From Sandaracinomonas limnophila (lineage in GTDB: Bacteria; Bacteroidota; Bacteroidia; Cytophagales; Spirosomataceae): 64,000 nucleotides of DNA. Under the pieces are notes generated by a model. The model searched no databases and had not been told where the DNA came from. It saw only the letters and a list, made by a program, of their open reading frames with translations. Shown piece by piece: positions 10,351 to 19,882 of this stretch (its first letter is position 1; the number at the start of each line of letters is the position of its first letter). Position numbers and translations under genes: made by a program. The stretch is from the NCBI RefSeq assembly GCF_004005965.1, contig NZ_SACY01000001.1:248001-312000 (forward strand), given 5' to 3'.

Positions 10351-12834
10351 ATGGCAAAGAATTTAGTAATCGTTGAGTCGCCTGCCAAGGCAAAAACCAT
10401 AGAAGGGTATTTAGGAAAAGATTTTGTAGTGAAATCATCGTTTGGTCACGTGCGTGATTTACCTACAAAAGGCGATAAAGCTATTGATATAGAGAATGAC
10501 TTTGCCCCTAAATATGTCATTTCAACTGATAAAACCAAAGTTGTGAATGAATTGAAATCTTTGGCAAAATCTTCTGAAGAGGTATGGTTAGCAACTGACG
10601 ACGACCGTGAGGGTGAATCTATTTCTTGGCATTTAAAAGAGGCTCTAGGACTTAAAGATGACACAAAACGAATCGTTTTTAGAGAAATTACGAAGTCGGC
10701 CATACAGAATGCAATCCTTCATCCTCGTACTATAGATATGGATTTGGTGAATGCCCAACAGGCTCGTCGAATCATGGACCGAATCATTGGATTTGAACTA
10801 TCGCCCGTTTTATGGACTAAAGTTCAAAGGGGTTTATCTGCTGGACGTGTGCAATCGGTAGCAGTTCGATTAATCGTTGAACGTGAAAAAGAAATTGAGG
10901 CATTTGTACCTCAAGGTTCCTATAAAATTTCTGCCTTATTTAATTTACCAGGTGGGAAGATTTTGAAAGCCGAATTACCTAAGAATTTTGAAACAGAAAA
11001 AGATGCTATGACTTTTGTAGAGGCTTGTGTAAATGCAGAATTTTCTATCAAATCTTTGGAAACTAAACCTGCCAAAAAATCACCAGCTCCTCCATTTACC
11101 ACTTCTACGCTTCAACAAGAGGCTTCCAGAAAATTGGGTTATGCTGTGGCAACAACGATGTCTGTAGCTCAAAAATTATACGAATCAGGACGTATTTCTT
11201 ATATGCGTACGGATTCTACAAGTTTATCCCAGGAGGCTCGTGATAAAGCAAAGCATGCAATTGAAGCCAATTATGGCCCTAAATTTCATCATGCACGACA
11301 GTTTAAAACCAAAAATGAGTCGGCACAGGAAGCCCACGAAGCCATTCGTCCAACTGATTTTGAAGTAAATACCATCACAGGGGATTCTCGTGAAAAGAAA
11401 TTGTATGAATTAATTTGGAAGCGTGCTATTGCATCTCAAATGTCGGAAGCACAAATTGATCGTACTACTGCTCAAATCGCTATTTCTACTTCTAAAGAGG
11501 TATTAGTTGCAAGTGGTGAAGTAATCACTTTTGAAGGTTTTCTAAAAGTATATTTGGAAGGAAAAGATGATGAGGAGGAGGATGAAAACCAAGATATGTT
11601 GCCTCCTTTAAATGTAGGGCAAATATTAGATTTAAATGAACTAAGGGCTGCAGAACGTTTTACACGTCCAGCTGCTAGATATACCGAAGCTTCCTTAGTT
11701 AAAGCTTTGGAAGAAAAAGGAATTGGTCGTCCTTCAACTTATGCACCAACCATTTCAACTATTATTAAACGAGAATATGTGGTTAAGGAAGATCGTGAAG
11801 GTAAAGAGAGATCAGCTAAATCAATTGTTTTAAAAGACAAAAAGATTACTGCCAGTACAAATAAAGAGGTTTTTGGAACTGAAAAAGCAAAATTATTCCC
11901 AACTCCAATTGGTACTTTAGTTACTGACTTTTTAGTGGAAAATTTCGATGATGTTGTAGATTACAAATTTACAGCGGACATGGAAGATGAGTTCGATAAC
12001 ATTGCCAAAGGTAAATTATCATGGACTCAAATGATGAAAAATTTTTATGGTGATTTTCATAAAACCATAGAAGAATCAAAATCCATTTCAAGAAGTTCTG
12101 TGGGTTCTGCAAGGGAATTGGGCGTTGACCCAAAAACAGGTAAAAATGTTTCAGTTCGCTTGGGTAAATTTGGACCCTTCGTTCAATTAGGTGATGCGGG
12201 AGAAGAAGAAAAGCCCACTTTTGTAAATTTAGACAAGAGCCAAAATCTGTCTACACTAACCTTTGAGGAAGCTTTAAAATTATTGGAGCGCCCAAAATTG
12301 CCTCGTGAAATTGGCATTTATAAGGATGAAGCTGTAATTATTGGCGCTGGTAGATTGGGTCCTTACATTCGCTTCGATAGCAAATTTACTTCTTTACCTG
12401 CTTCCTATGATCCTTTTACAATTGAATTAAAGGAAGCAATTGAAGTGTTGGAACAAGCTGAAAAAGCTGCTGAGGCAGATGGTTTAGGACAATTTGAAAA
12501 TGAATTGGTAAGTACTGGTAAAGGTCGTTTTGGACCTTATGTAAAACATGCCGGTAAATATTATTCTTTAGGAAAGGGCGAAACCCTAACATCAATTACC
12601 TTAGAAAAAGCCATTGAATTAATTTTAGCCAAACGAAATTTAGAAGCCAATAAGTTTTTAAAGGAATTTCCAGAAAATGATTCCATTAAAGTGGTTAACG
12701 GAATGTATGGACCCTATATTCAAATTGGAAAGAGAAATGTTAAAATTCCCAAAGGTACAGACCCACATAGTTTAACCTTGGAAGATTGTATTAAATTAGG
12801 AGAAGATGCTCCTACAACAAAGAAGAAAAAATAA
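10351..12834 (+). CDS. topA: DNA topoisomerase I (type IA)
   Basis: The enzyme relaxes negatively supercoiled DNA by cutting and passing single strands. The 827-residue protein has an N-terminal Toprim domain (1-115; acidic triad within ATDDDREGE, about 81-88) and the type IA core with the catalytic tyrosine in [10 protein letters not shown] (Tyr284). The C-terminal part (about 600-815) has no zinc-finger cysteines. Instead it carries four short repeats with the core [28 protein letters not shown] and [10 protein letters not shown], and ends in a lysine tail. This zinc-less tail is known in several phyla. It overlaps no gene, and folD follows after 2 bp. Confidence 0.97.
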   Translation: MAKNLVIVESPAKAKTIEGYLGKDFVVKSSFGHVRDLPTKGDKAIDIENDFAPKYVISTDKTKVVNELKSLAKSSEEVWLATDDDREGESISWHLKEALGLKDDTKRIVFREITKSAIQNAILHPRTIDMDLVNAQQARRIMDRIIGFELSPVLWTKVQRGLSAGRVQSVAVRLIVEREKEIEAFVPQGSYKISALFNLPGGKILKAELPKNFETEKDAMTFVEACVNAEFSIKSLETKPAKKSPAPPFTTSTLQQEASRKLGYAVATTMSVAQKLYESGRISYMRTDSTSLSQEARDKAKHAIEANYGPKFHHARQFKTKNESAQEAHEAIRPTDFEVNTITGDSREKKLYELIWKRAIASQMSEAQIDRTTAQIAISTSKEVLVASGEVITFEGFLKVYLEGKDDEEEDENQDMLPPLNVGQILDLNELRAAERFTRPAARYTEASLVKALEEKGIGRPSTYAPTISTIIKREYVVKEDREGKERSAKSIVLKDKKITASTNKEVFGTEKAKLFPTPIGTLVTDFLVENFDDVVDYKFTADMEDEFDNIAKGKLSWTQMMKNFYGDFHKTIEESKSISRSSVGSARELGVDPKTGKNVSVRLGKFGPFVQLGDAGEEEKPTFVNLDKSQNLSTLTFEEALKLLERPKLPREIGIYKDEAVIIGAGRLGPYIRFDSKFTSLPASYDPFTIELKEAIEVLEQAEKAAEADGLGQFENELVSTGKGRFGPYVKHAGKYYSLGKGETLTSITLEKAIELILAKRNLEANKFLKEFPENDSIKVVNGMYGPYIQIGKRNVKIPKGTDPHSLTLEDCIKLGEDAPTTKKKK

Positions 12835-12836
12835 AA

Positions 12837-13727
12837 ATGGGACAAATCATAGATGGTAAAATGGTTGCCGAATCCATGAAGGCAGCAATTGGTGAGGAGG
12901 TTAAAGATTTACTTGCAGCTGGTAAAAGAGCACCTCATTTAGTTGCAATTTTAGTGGGTAATAATGGTGCTTCTGAGACGTATGTAGCCAATAAAGTTAA
13001 ATCATGTGAAGAATTAGGATTTGCTTCTACCCTTTTACGTTTTCCTCCGAGTATTACTGAACAAGAATTATTAGCTGAAGTTGAAAAGGTAAATAATAAT
13101 GCTGATATGGACGGATTAATAGTTCAATTACCATTGCCAGATCACATTAACCCAGATAAAGTTATGGAGACCATTCATCCTTCGAAAGATGTTGATGGTT
13201 TTCATCCAATCAACATTGGACGAATGGCTAAAGGATTGCCGGCCTTTATTTCAGCAACTCCACAAGGAGTTTTGGATTTGTTGGCATACTATAAAATTGA
13301 AACATCTGGAAAACATTGTGTAGTAGTTGGAAGAAGTCAGATTGTTGGATTGCCGATGTCTATTTTAATGCAAAGGAATCATCCCGTGGGTAATTGTACG
13401 GTAACACTTACACACTCCAAAACGAAAAATTTAGAAGAAATTTGTTCTCAAGCAGATATTGTAATTGCTGCTTTAGGAAGACCCGAATTTATCAAAGCCA
13501 ACCATATCAAGCCTGGTGCAGTGATTATAGATGTCGGATTAACACGTGTGGAAGATCCAAGTAAAAAATCTGGATTTGCATTAAAAGGAGATGTTGATTT
13601 TAATGATGTGTTTGAAAAATGCTCTTATATCACACCTGTACCTAAAGGTGTTGGACCTATGACAATCGTTTCTTTAATGAAGAATACCTTGCTTTCTGCA
13701 AAAGGAAAGATTTATCCTAAGGCCTAA
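12837..13727 (+). CDS. folD: Methylenetetrahydrofolate dehydrogenase/cyclohydrolase
   Basis: This bifunctional cytosolic enzyme converts 5,10-methylene-THF to 10-formyl-THF with NADP+. The 296-residue length is standard. The catalytic lysine is in [15 protein letters not shown] (Lys53), followed by [27 protein letters not shown], the NADP-binding [12 protein letters not shown] and the C-terminal signature [10 protein letters not shown]. It is 2 bp downstream of topA, so the two are co-transcribed from the topA promoter. Confidence 0.97.
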   Translation: MGQIIDGKMVAESMKAAIGEEVKDLLAAGKRAPHLVAILVGNNGASETYVANKVKSCEELGFASTLLRFPPSITEQELLAEVEKVNNNADMDGLIVQLPLPDHINPDKVMETIHPSKDVDGFHPINIGRMAKGLPAFISATPQGVLDLLAYYKIETSGKHCVVVGRSQIVGLPMSILMQRNHPVGNCTVTLTHSKTKNLEEICSQADIVIAALGRPEFIKANHIKPGAVIIDVGLTRVEDPSKKSGFALKGDVDFNDVFEKCSYITPVPKGVGPMTIVSLMKNTLLSAKGKIYPKA

Positions 13728-13745
13728 TAAGGCCTTTATTTTTTA
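13719..13745. terminator. Short hairpin between convergent folD and methyltransferase
   Basis: AAGGCC (13719-13724) and GGCCTT (13731-13736) form a 6-bp stem around TAATAA, followed by TTATTTTTTA. The folD stop codon is in the loop and the opposite gene's stop is at the stem's right edge, so the two genes share a very compact end. Confidence 0.55.
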
Positions 13746-14635
13746 TGAAATCTGTGAAACACTCCTAAAGGTAATTTTCTTTTGTAATTATCTTGGATAT
13801 ACAATTCACCACTTTCAAAATCCTTAGGAACATCAAATATTCCATCCATTAGGTTATTAATAATCAGTGTTGAAAAGCCCATTGAGTATAAATTGGATAA
13901 TACTAAATGCTCTTTTGAGTCGATGATTTCTTTGACTGAACGTAATAAATCATCTATTTGTTCTTCTAATACCCATTTTTCGCCATCAGGACCACGTCCA
14001 TAGGCAGGTGGGTCAAGTAACACTCCCTGATAAAAATTACCTCTTCTAGCCTCTCTTTTTACAAATTTCAAAGCATCTTCTGCCATCCATCGGATACCAT
14101 CCAATTTTGATTGCTCCATGTTTTCACGTGCCCAAGATAAAACGGGTTTTATTGAGTCAACGTGGGTAACATCTGCTCCAGCTTGTTTGCAAGCCAAACT
14201 TGCACCACCTGTGTAGGCAAATAAATTTAAAAATTTAGGTTTGCTAGAAAAGGTTGGTATTTCTTTAGCTAAATATTCCCAATTAGAAGCTTGTTCCGGG
14301 AAAATCCCAACATGCTTAAAGGAAGATAAAGAAATTTTAAATTGAAGATCTAATGTATCAGATTTATAAGGCATAAACCATTTGTCAGGTACTTTTTGAT
14401 GTGCCATCCAAATTCCTTTTTCTTGACTACCCTTTTCTTTTTTGAAATTGGCATCAGCTAATTTTTCCCATTCAGATTCACTTAAATGCCTTTGCCAAAC
14501 AGCCTGTGGTTCTGGTCGTCTAGTAATAAACTTTCCAAAACGTTCTAGTTTTTCGAAATTACCTGTATCAATTAATTCGTAATTTTTATCCCAATTCAGA
14601 GGTGTTTCAATGGAAATGTGCTGATTTTGCGCCAT
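13736..14635 (-). CDS. Class I SAM-dependent methyltransferase (RlmI/RlmK-like)
   Basis: The 299-residue protein has the Rossmann methyltransferase core seen in 23S rRNA cytosine methyltransferases of the RlmI/RlmK group. Visible are the SAM-binding loop FLNLFAYTGGASLACKQAG, the acidic turn VTHVDSIKPVLSWA, and the catalytic-type LLDPPAYGRG motif. It lacks the PUA domain of full RlmI, so it is a stand-alone catalytic unit of the Methyltrans_SAM type. rRNA as substrate is inferred. It overlaps the stop of the upstream gene by one base (TAATG arrangement), so it is in the same operon. Confidence 0.85.
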   Translation of the reverse strand: MAQNQHISIETPLNWDKNYELIDTGNFEKLERFGKFITRRPEPQAVWQRHLSESEWEKLADANFKKEKGSQEKGIWMAHQKVPDKWFMPYKSDTLDLQFKISLSSFKHVGIFPEQASNWEYLAKEIPTFSSKPKFLNLFAYTGGASLACKQAGADVTHVDSIKPVLSWARENMEQSKLDGIRWMAEDALKFVKREARRGNFYQGVLLDPPAYGRGPDGEKWVLEEQIDDLLRSVKEIIDSKEHLVLSNLYSMGFSTLIINNLMDGIFDVPKDFESGELYIQDNYKRKLPLGVFHRFHKK

Positions 14636-16281
14636 TATTTAATATTAATTTTGTTTAAGTAAAACACAGATCTTTTACCCTCATCCTCATTCGAAATATT
14701 TTGAAATCCATTGGCCAAGAAATAATTTCCATACCAATAATTCAATTCTGTTTTACTTGTTTTCTTTACTTTATCATTTTCATTCAAAGATTCAATTTCG
14801 TGAACTTCTTCCTTTTCGTCTGCTCCATTCATTGGAATCGTTTTGGAAACAATCTGATTACCTATAGCATAAGAAAGGATGATTTGATCTCCCTGAATAA
14901 GGGTTTTAACCTTTTGCGTTAACTTATCTTCTTTAGTGTTTTTTAAATCAATACTTTTATCCCAAAGTAAATTTCCATCTTTATCAAATGACATGATGAT
15001 ACCATGTGTATAAACCCAACCATCAAATTGTTGTTGATTACCATACGAACCGTATCCTCTGTAACCCCAAGGACTGTAATAACTTGAAAATGGGGAATAA
15101 AGTCCATAGTTTCCATATCCCCAACGGAATGGGCTGTACAACATAGACCAAGGAGAATAAAAACTGTATGGACTTAGCATATAACCTGGCATAGAATATA
15201 CTCCATACATAGTTCCATATGGATTAAAAGCTGAATATGCATATTTGTAATCCGCATAAAATGATTCTGCAACTACTAAATATTGATCGCCTTGCTTAAT
15301 TATATCGTGAACAATAAATCGATAATCTAAACGTAAATCTTCTCCTTTATCTTCTTTGCTTTTAATCTTTTTTTCTTGTTTTTCTTTTTGTTTTTCACCT
15401 AAAAAATTGAAGAAATTTTGAAATTTGGTAAAACTATAAAATTTTGAGTTTTGTACGGTTCCATCCAAAAAAGAGGCAAAAAACATCCCCTGAGAAGTTG
15501 GTCCTTTACTTGACCCAATTGTATTTTTATGTCCATAGGTACCAACCACAACCTGTAAACTATCATTTAACTGATTACTTTTTGCATTCATCATTGCAAA
15601 TTCATCATTGGGTTCCATCACAATTTGATTGTATTGATTTCCCGCTTCGTCGAACGAACGAACAATTAATTGATAATTTTTAGGCTTATTTCCAGAGCTG
15701 TAGGTAATATTTACTAACTTTTGAGTTGTATCTATGTCCATGGATTGGATTTCCGATTGTCCTTTTACAACAGAAGGTAAGATTCTTGTAGATTTTTGAG
15801 ACAAATTGGTGTATAAAACCATTGGCTGTGAATTGATAATTCCACCAATGAATACCGATTTATTTAGTACTCTAAAATTGGAAATTTCCATTCGATCAAC
15901 AGAATAAATCTGGTATTTTTCGTATTTACCATTACTTAGATCTATCCTAAAAATGGCATAGGCATTACTTTTAAATCGGCTAAATAAAAGGTGAACATAT
16001 CTGCCGTCATAACTATGCGTCACATAATCCATGGATGCGTCAATATTCCCCGAAAAGGTCCAATTTTGATGAAAATCGGTATCCAATTTGGCTAAATGAA
16101 AATCTGTTTTGCTAACTTGTGTTAAAACAATTAATCCTTTTTCTCCTAACGGAATATTAAAAATGGCCGCATCACTATTTTTGACAGGTATTTCTAATCG
16201 ATTTAAATTTTGAGCATTAGTTTGAAATTGTCCAAAAATTAAAAGGCAAATAATTGAGAAGGAAAGGCTAATGTTTTTCAT
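14635..16281 (-). CDS. Secreted protein with Tyr/Pro/Gly/Ser-rich insert, unknown function
   Basis: I do not recognise the family. The protein has a clear signal peptide (MKNIS, hydrophobic core, cut near TNAQ). I chose ATG at 16281; a GTG at 16293 would add four residues and overlap the upstream gene. The first 300 residues contain recurring short beta-type segments with aspartates, like a beta-propeller. A lysine/glutamate-rich stretch (about 290-315) follows. Then about 75 residues (roughly 342-416) are extremely rich in Tyr, Pro, Gly, Ser and Trp, with repeated YSPW/YSPF units. The C-terminal part is again beta-rich. A surface or extracellular location is inferred. Confidence 0.75.
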   Translation of the reverse strand: MKNISLSFSIICLLIFGQFQTNAQNLNRLEIPVKNSDAAIFNIPLGEKGLIVLTQVSKTDFHLAKLDTDFHQNWTFSGNIDASMDYVTHSYDGRYVHLLFSRFKSNAYAIFRIDLSNGKYEKYQIYSVDRMEISNFRVLNKSVFIGGIINSQPMVLYTNLSQKSTRILPSVVKGQSEIQSMDIDTTQKLVNITYSSGNKPKNYQLIVRSFDEAGNQYNQIVMEPNDEFAMMNAKSNQLNDSLQVVVGTYGHKNTIGSSKGPTSQGMFFASFLDGTVQNSKFYSFTKFQNFFNFLGEKQKEKQEKKIKSKEDKGEDLRLDYRFIVHDIIKQGDQYLVVAESFYADYKYAYSAFNPYGTMYGVYSMPGYMLSPYSFYSPWSMLYSPFRWGYGNYGLYSPFSSYYSPWGYRGYGSYGNQQQFDGWVYTHGIIMSFDKDGNLLWDKSIDLKNTKEDKLTQKVKTLIQGDQIILSYAIGNQIVSKTIPMNGADEKEEVHEIESLNENDKVKKTSKTELNYWYGNYFLANGFQNISNEDEGKRSVFYLNKINIK

Positions 16282-16285
16282 AAAT

Positions 16286-16690
16286 TTATTCACTTAGGGC
16301 TATTATAATATCAAATTCTTCTTTTAAAACCGGTTGGACAGACAGTCTTGAATTTTTGATTAAAACCATGTTTTCAAGTCGAGAGTCTTCTTTTATTTGT
16401 TTTAAAGAAACACTTTTATTTAATTTTTTAATCGGCTTAAACTCAACTACCACCCATCTTGGGTCTTCGGTAGTTGGATCTTGGTAAAATTCTTTGGTAA
16501 CCTCAGCAATTCCAATAACTTCCATACCTTCATTTGAATGATAAAAAAGTGCCCAATCTCCCACTTGCATGGCTTTCATGTTGTTTCTTGCCTGGTAATT
16601 TCTTACCCCATCCCAAACAGATTTCCCCTCTTTAACGAAATTATCCCAAGAATATTTGAATGGTTCCGATTTTATTAACCAATAATTCAT
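16286..16690 (-). CDS. EVE domain protein (thymocyte nuclear protein 1-like)
   Basis: The 134-residue protein is a single EVE/PUA-like domain: MNYWLIKSEP at the start, then SVWDGVRNYQARNN and MQVGDWALFYHSN, which are hallmark segments. EVE domains bind modified bases in DNA or RNA; the specific target here is unknown. It follows menB by 2 bp and precedes the secreted protein by 4 bp, so it is a middle gene of a minus-strand operon. Confidence 0.88.
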   Translation of the reverse strand: MNYWLIKSEPFKYSWDNFVKEGKSVWDGVRNYQARNNMKAMQVGDWALFYHSNEGMEVIGIAEVTKEFYQDPTTEDPRWVVVEFKPIKKLNKSVSLKQIKEDSRLENMVLIKNSRLSVQPVLKEEFDIIIALSE

Positions 16691-16692
16691 AC

Positions 16693-17517
16693 TTAAGGGA
16701 ATTTAGGGAATTTTGAAAAGTCTGGTTTGCGTTTCTCGATGAATGCATTTTTACCTTCTTTTGCTTCATCTGATAAGTAATATAACAAAGTTGCATTACC
16801 AGCAAGTTCCTGAATACCGGCTTGACCATCTAATTCTGCATTGAAAGCAGATTTTAACATACGTAAAGCAATTGGTGATTTATCTAGCATTTTTTCACAC
16901 CATTCAACCGTTGTTTTTTCTAGTTCTTCCAAAGGCACAACTTTGTTTACTAATCCCATGTCTAAAGCTTCTTGTGCATTGTATTGGTCACACAAATACC
17001 AAATCTCACGTGCCTTCTTTTGTCCTACCACACGTGCCAAATAACTTGCCCCAAATCCACCATCAAATGAACCTACAATAGGACCAGTTTGACCGAAACG
17101 CGCATTTTCTGCAGCAATAGATAAATCACAAATAACATGTAAAACGTGTCCGCCTCCAATTGCCCAGCCTGCAACCATTGCCACTACTGGTTTTGGAATT
17201 GATCGAATTTGTCTTTGAAAATCTAATACGTTTAATCGAGGTACTGCATCTTTTCCAACGTAACCACCATGTCCACGTACACTTTGGTCGCCCCCACTAC
17301 AAAATGCTCTACCACCTTCACCAGTAAGAATAATAGCTCCAATGGATGGTTCTTGTCGAGCATATTCCATAGCTTCCGACATTTCTTTTACAGTCTGCGG
17401 TGTAAAGGCATTGTGCTTGTGCGGTCTATTGATAGAAATTTTAGCGATTCCTTTGTATTGAGAAAAAATTATTTCCTCAAAATCTTTAATCTTCTCCCAG
17501 GCAAAATTGGTATTCAT
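16693..17517 (-). CDS. menB: 1,4-dihydroxy-2-naphthoyl-CoA synthase
   Basis: This crotonase-fold enzyme closes the naphthoquinone ring in menaquinone synthesis. At 274 residues it matches MenB. Visible features are [13 protein letters not shown], the oxyanion-hole segment [35 protein letters not shown], and the MenB-specific [21 protein letters not shown]. menE is nearby on the opposite strand at 18084, with a DUF2452 gene between them, so two menaquinone steps cluster here. Confidence 0.96.
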   Translation of the reverse strand: MNTNFAWEKIKDFEEIIFSQYKGIAKISINRPHKHNAFTPQTVKEMSEAMEYARQEPSIGAIILTGEGGRAFCSGGDQSVRGHGGYVGKDAVPRLNVLDFQRQIRSIPKPVVAMVAGWAIGGGHVLHVICDLSIAAENARFGQTGPIVGSFDGGFGASYLARVVGQKKAREIWYLCDQYNAQEALDMGLVNKVVPLEELEKTTVEWCEKMLDKSPIALRMLKSAFNAELDGQAGIQELAGNATLLYYLSDEAKEGKNAFIEKRKPDFSKFPKFP

Positions 17518-17536
17518 ATTTTAACTTATTTTTATC

Positions 17537-17564
17537 TTTCAACTTTCAACTTTCAACTTTCAAC
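17537..17564 (-). repeat. Perfect 7-bp tandem array (four copies)
   Basis: On the plus strand TTTCAAC is repeated four times without error. On the minus strand the unit is GTTGAAA and the array begins in the third base of the DUF2452 stop codon (TAG). It fills most of the 46-bp gap between the DUF2452 gene and menB. Confidence 0.95.
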
Positions 17565-18013
17565 TAATTATATTCCACCTCCCAAGTATGATCAGCCAAT
17601 AACAATACTTTGGCCAAAAATTTACTGTATTTAAATGATTTTCCCCATTCATTTGGACTAATTAATGATAATAAATCTGTTCCATCTTCCTTTTCGTATA
17701 AATAATAGGTTTGGTTGATGATGGGTTCAAATCCCATGGCAGCTTCATAGATTCTTTCAGAAATTTCTTTCCTTTCGGCAAGCATTTTTGCTTGCTTGGC
17801 CAAAATCTCCATTTGTTCGTACAATTGGTTCATTTGTTTGTCTGTTTGCTGGCGCATGGCCAAAACAGAACGACCCTTTACTTTTCCAATATCTTCTGGT
17901 TTGATCACAGCAGAACCTGCTGTATGAGCATAGGGTAATAAGCCAGGATTTTCTGTAGTTTTATCCTTATTTATTGGATTAATAAACTCGTTTTTACTTG
18001 CTTCTTCCTTCAT
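17564..18013 (-). CDS. DUF2452 family protein
   Basis: The protein is small and cytosolic. It carries the family's conserved N-terminal line (FINPINKDKTTENPGLLPYAH) followed by a helical stretch rich in Gln/Glu (about 45-85, likely coiled coil) and a C-terminal YYLYEKEDGTDLLSL segment. The family has no assigned function. I placed the start at ATG 18013; a TTG at 18034 would add seven residues that do not look conserved. It heads the minus-strand run leading into menB. Confidence 0.82.
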   Translation of the reverse strand: MKEEASKNEFINPINKDKTTENPGLLPYAHTAGSAVIKPEDIGKVKGRSVLAMRQQTDKQMNQLYEQMEILAKQAKMLAERKEISERIYEAAMGFEPIINQTYYLYEKEDGTDLLSLISPNEWGKSFKYSKFLAKVLLLADHTWEVEYN

Positions 18014-18059
18014 TAAATCAAAAATGGAAATCAAACCACGAAATTAGAGAATGTTTCCT

Positions 18060-18067
18060 TAATTTTG
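18060..18067 (+). promoter_or_regulatory. Possible -7 element for menE
   Basis: TAATTTTG matches TAnnTTTG and lies 16 bp before the menE ATG. No clear -33 TTTG is seen at standard spacing, so this is a tentative call. Confidence 0.35.
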
Positions 18068-18083
18068 GTAGTTTTTTACATTT

Positions 18084-19139
18084 ATGCAAGTAATTTCTTT
18101 TCAAAATTTGGACAACTTTATACCTCAATCAGAATTTGAGGAGAAGGTCTTACTTTTTTGTCAAGATTGGAGGAATAACAAACAAGATTTTGAGTTTTTT
18201 ACTTCTGGTTCCACAGGCACTCCCAAACCACTCAAAATTCAAAGAGAACAAATGATTAATTCTGCCCAACAAACAATTGATTGGTTGGGTCTTGAAAAAG
18301 GAAATAACGCATTTTTGGGTTTATATCCCAATTATATTGCAGGGGCAATGGTTTTGGTTCGTGCACTAATTGCCCAAATGAATTTAATATTAGTTGAGCC
18401 TCAGGAGAATTTTTTTTCTGAATTTACTGCCGACTTACCTCCTATTCATTTGGCCTCTTTTGTACCGAATCAATGGAAAACCTTATTAATGTGTAATTTA
18501 GAATTAAATAATTATTTCGGACAGGCAAAAGGGATATTACTTGGTGGTTCGGATTTAGATGAGGAAACAAAGGCAATAACAAGTTCTCAATGTAGGTTTC
18601 CAGTATATTTGACCTACGGAATGACAGAAACAGTTTCCCATATTGCATTTCAATCCCTTTCAATGAATCTTACAAATTATTTACAAACACTTCCCAATGT
18701 TCACATTTCAAAAGATTCAAATGATTGTTTGGTAGTAAGCTCTCCCTCAACTTTTGGAGAAAAAGTTGTAACCCAAGATTTAGTTGAAATTATAAGTGAT
18801 TCAACCTTTCGAATAATTGGTCGAAATAATCGAATAATTAATTCAGCAGGTTTGAAAATAAATCCAATAGAATTAGAAAAAGAAATTGGCTTCTATTTTA
18901 AGGGTATAAATGTTTCCTTTTTTATAACTGGTTTATTGGACGAATTTTATGGTCAAAAGGTTGTTTTAATTGTAAAAGGAAATGAGTTTATTTATTGGAA
19001 TGACTTAATTCAATATTTAAAAGGTAAATTTGATAAAAATTGCCTACCAAAGGAATATATTTTGGTGAAGAAATTTGAAATTACTACGAGTGGAAAATTA
19101 GATATTTTGTCCACCTTAAGAGCAAATAATTTAAATTAG
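18084..19139 (+). CDS. menE: o-Succinylbenzoate-CoA ligase-like AMP-forming enzyme
   Basis: This is an acyl-adenylate-forming enzyme. The 351-residue length is short for the superfamily but normal for Bacteroidota MenE. The phosphate loop FFTSGSTGTPKPLKI is at about residues 38-52. A8-like sequence (IIGRNNRIINSAGLKINPIELE) is present, and the C-terminal lysine motif TTSGKLDI is retained. Proximity to menB supports a menaquinone role, activating o-succinylbenzoate to its CoA ester. The next gene starts one base after the stop, so they are co-transcribed. Confidence 0.88.
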   Translation: MQVISFQNLDNFIPQSEFEEKVLLFCQDWRNNKQDFEFFTSGSTGTPKPLKIQREQMINSAQQTIDWLGLEKGNNAFLGLYPNYIAGAMVLVRALIAQMNLILVEPQENFFSEFTADLPPIHLASFVPNQWKTLLMCNLELNNYFGQAKGILLGGSDLDEETKAITSSQCRFPVYLTYGMTETVSHIAFQSLSMNLTNYLQTLPNVHISKDSNDCLVVSSPSTFGEKVVTQDLVEIISDSTFRIIGRNNRIINSAGLKINPIELEKEIGFYFKGINVSFFITGLLDEFYGQKVVLIVKGNEFIYWNDLIQYLKGKFDKNCLPKEYILVKKFEITTSGKLDILSTLRANNLN

Positions 19140-19140
19140 A

Positions 19141-19878
19141 ATGAAATTATATTACGAGAGTCCACAAGATGTACCTGCTCCCTACCATTTGGAGGCAAAA
19201 ATTGAATGGTTGGCTGTAGAGGCTGATTTTTCCAAAATTCAAGTGGATGTGCAATATGTTGACAGGGAGGATTTTTCAAAAGAGGAATTACAGGCTGAAG
19301 GATTGAATCCAGAGAATCATTGGACTTGGAAGGGTGATTTACCTCAAGTTTGGCATTCAATTTTAAAGGATAAATTTTCAGAATATAAAACTGGAGAAGC
19401 TTCTCCTAAATCTTCTGAGCCTTTTATTGGTCTTGAAAAAGGAACTCAGGTTTATAAGCCAAAGGATAAGTTGGATATAGAAGACGAATTTATTCAAGAG
19501 TTTTTGCAAGCAATATTTGAATTGGCAGAAATGGAATTGCCGCTTTATTTAGGATTTCAATTTTGTAATTCAAAGGACCAGTGGTTAAAGGTAGAAGGTG
19601 AATTGTCATTTGCCAATAGAGCCTTTAATTACATAGAGGATGGCAACGAAAATAAGGTTAAAAATGCCTCTTTTGATGAAATAAAGTATCTGATGGGCGA
19701 ATTGTTTATTGGTGAATTTTTAATGGATAAGGGTGCTGAGGAACTGAAAAATAAACAATCCTTTGCAGTTTTTCCTGGAGATGGACTTTGGTATGTGGCG
19801 GGAAATTCTTGGAAAAAACCAAATGGAAATCACCATTATTTTGATAAATTAGAAGCTACATTACAGAAACTATTTTAA
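19141..19878 (+). CDS. Conserved hypothetical protein, unknown function
   Basis: The 245-residue protein has no signal peptide or membrane segment. It is acidic, with tryptophans and short beta-type segments (KIEWLAVEADFSKIQVDVQYVD, PLYLGFQFC). I do not recognise a domain. It starts two bases after menE and is followed by the aldehyde dehydrogenase after 4 bp, so it is in the middle of a four-gene run, but that gives no clear hint of function. Confidence 0.7.
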   Translation: MKLYYESPQDVPAPYHLEAKIEWLAVEADFSKIQVDVQYVDREDFSKEELQAEGLNPENHWTWKGDLPQVWHSILKDKFSEYKTGEASPKSSEPFIGLEKGTQVYKPKDKLDIEDEFIQEFLQAIFELAEMELPLYLGFQFCNSKDQWLKVEGELSFANRAFNYIEDGNENKVKNASFDEIKYLMGELFIGEFLMDKGAEELKNKQSFAVFPGDGLWYVAGNSWKKPNGNHHYFDKLEATLQKLF

Positions 19879-19882
19879 TAAA

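Noticed and set aside
17537-17564. Operator for menB
   Set aside because: Four perfect direct heptamers could be a binding site, but the same unit spans an unrelated stop codon at 31828-31841, so a repeat family explains it better.
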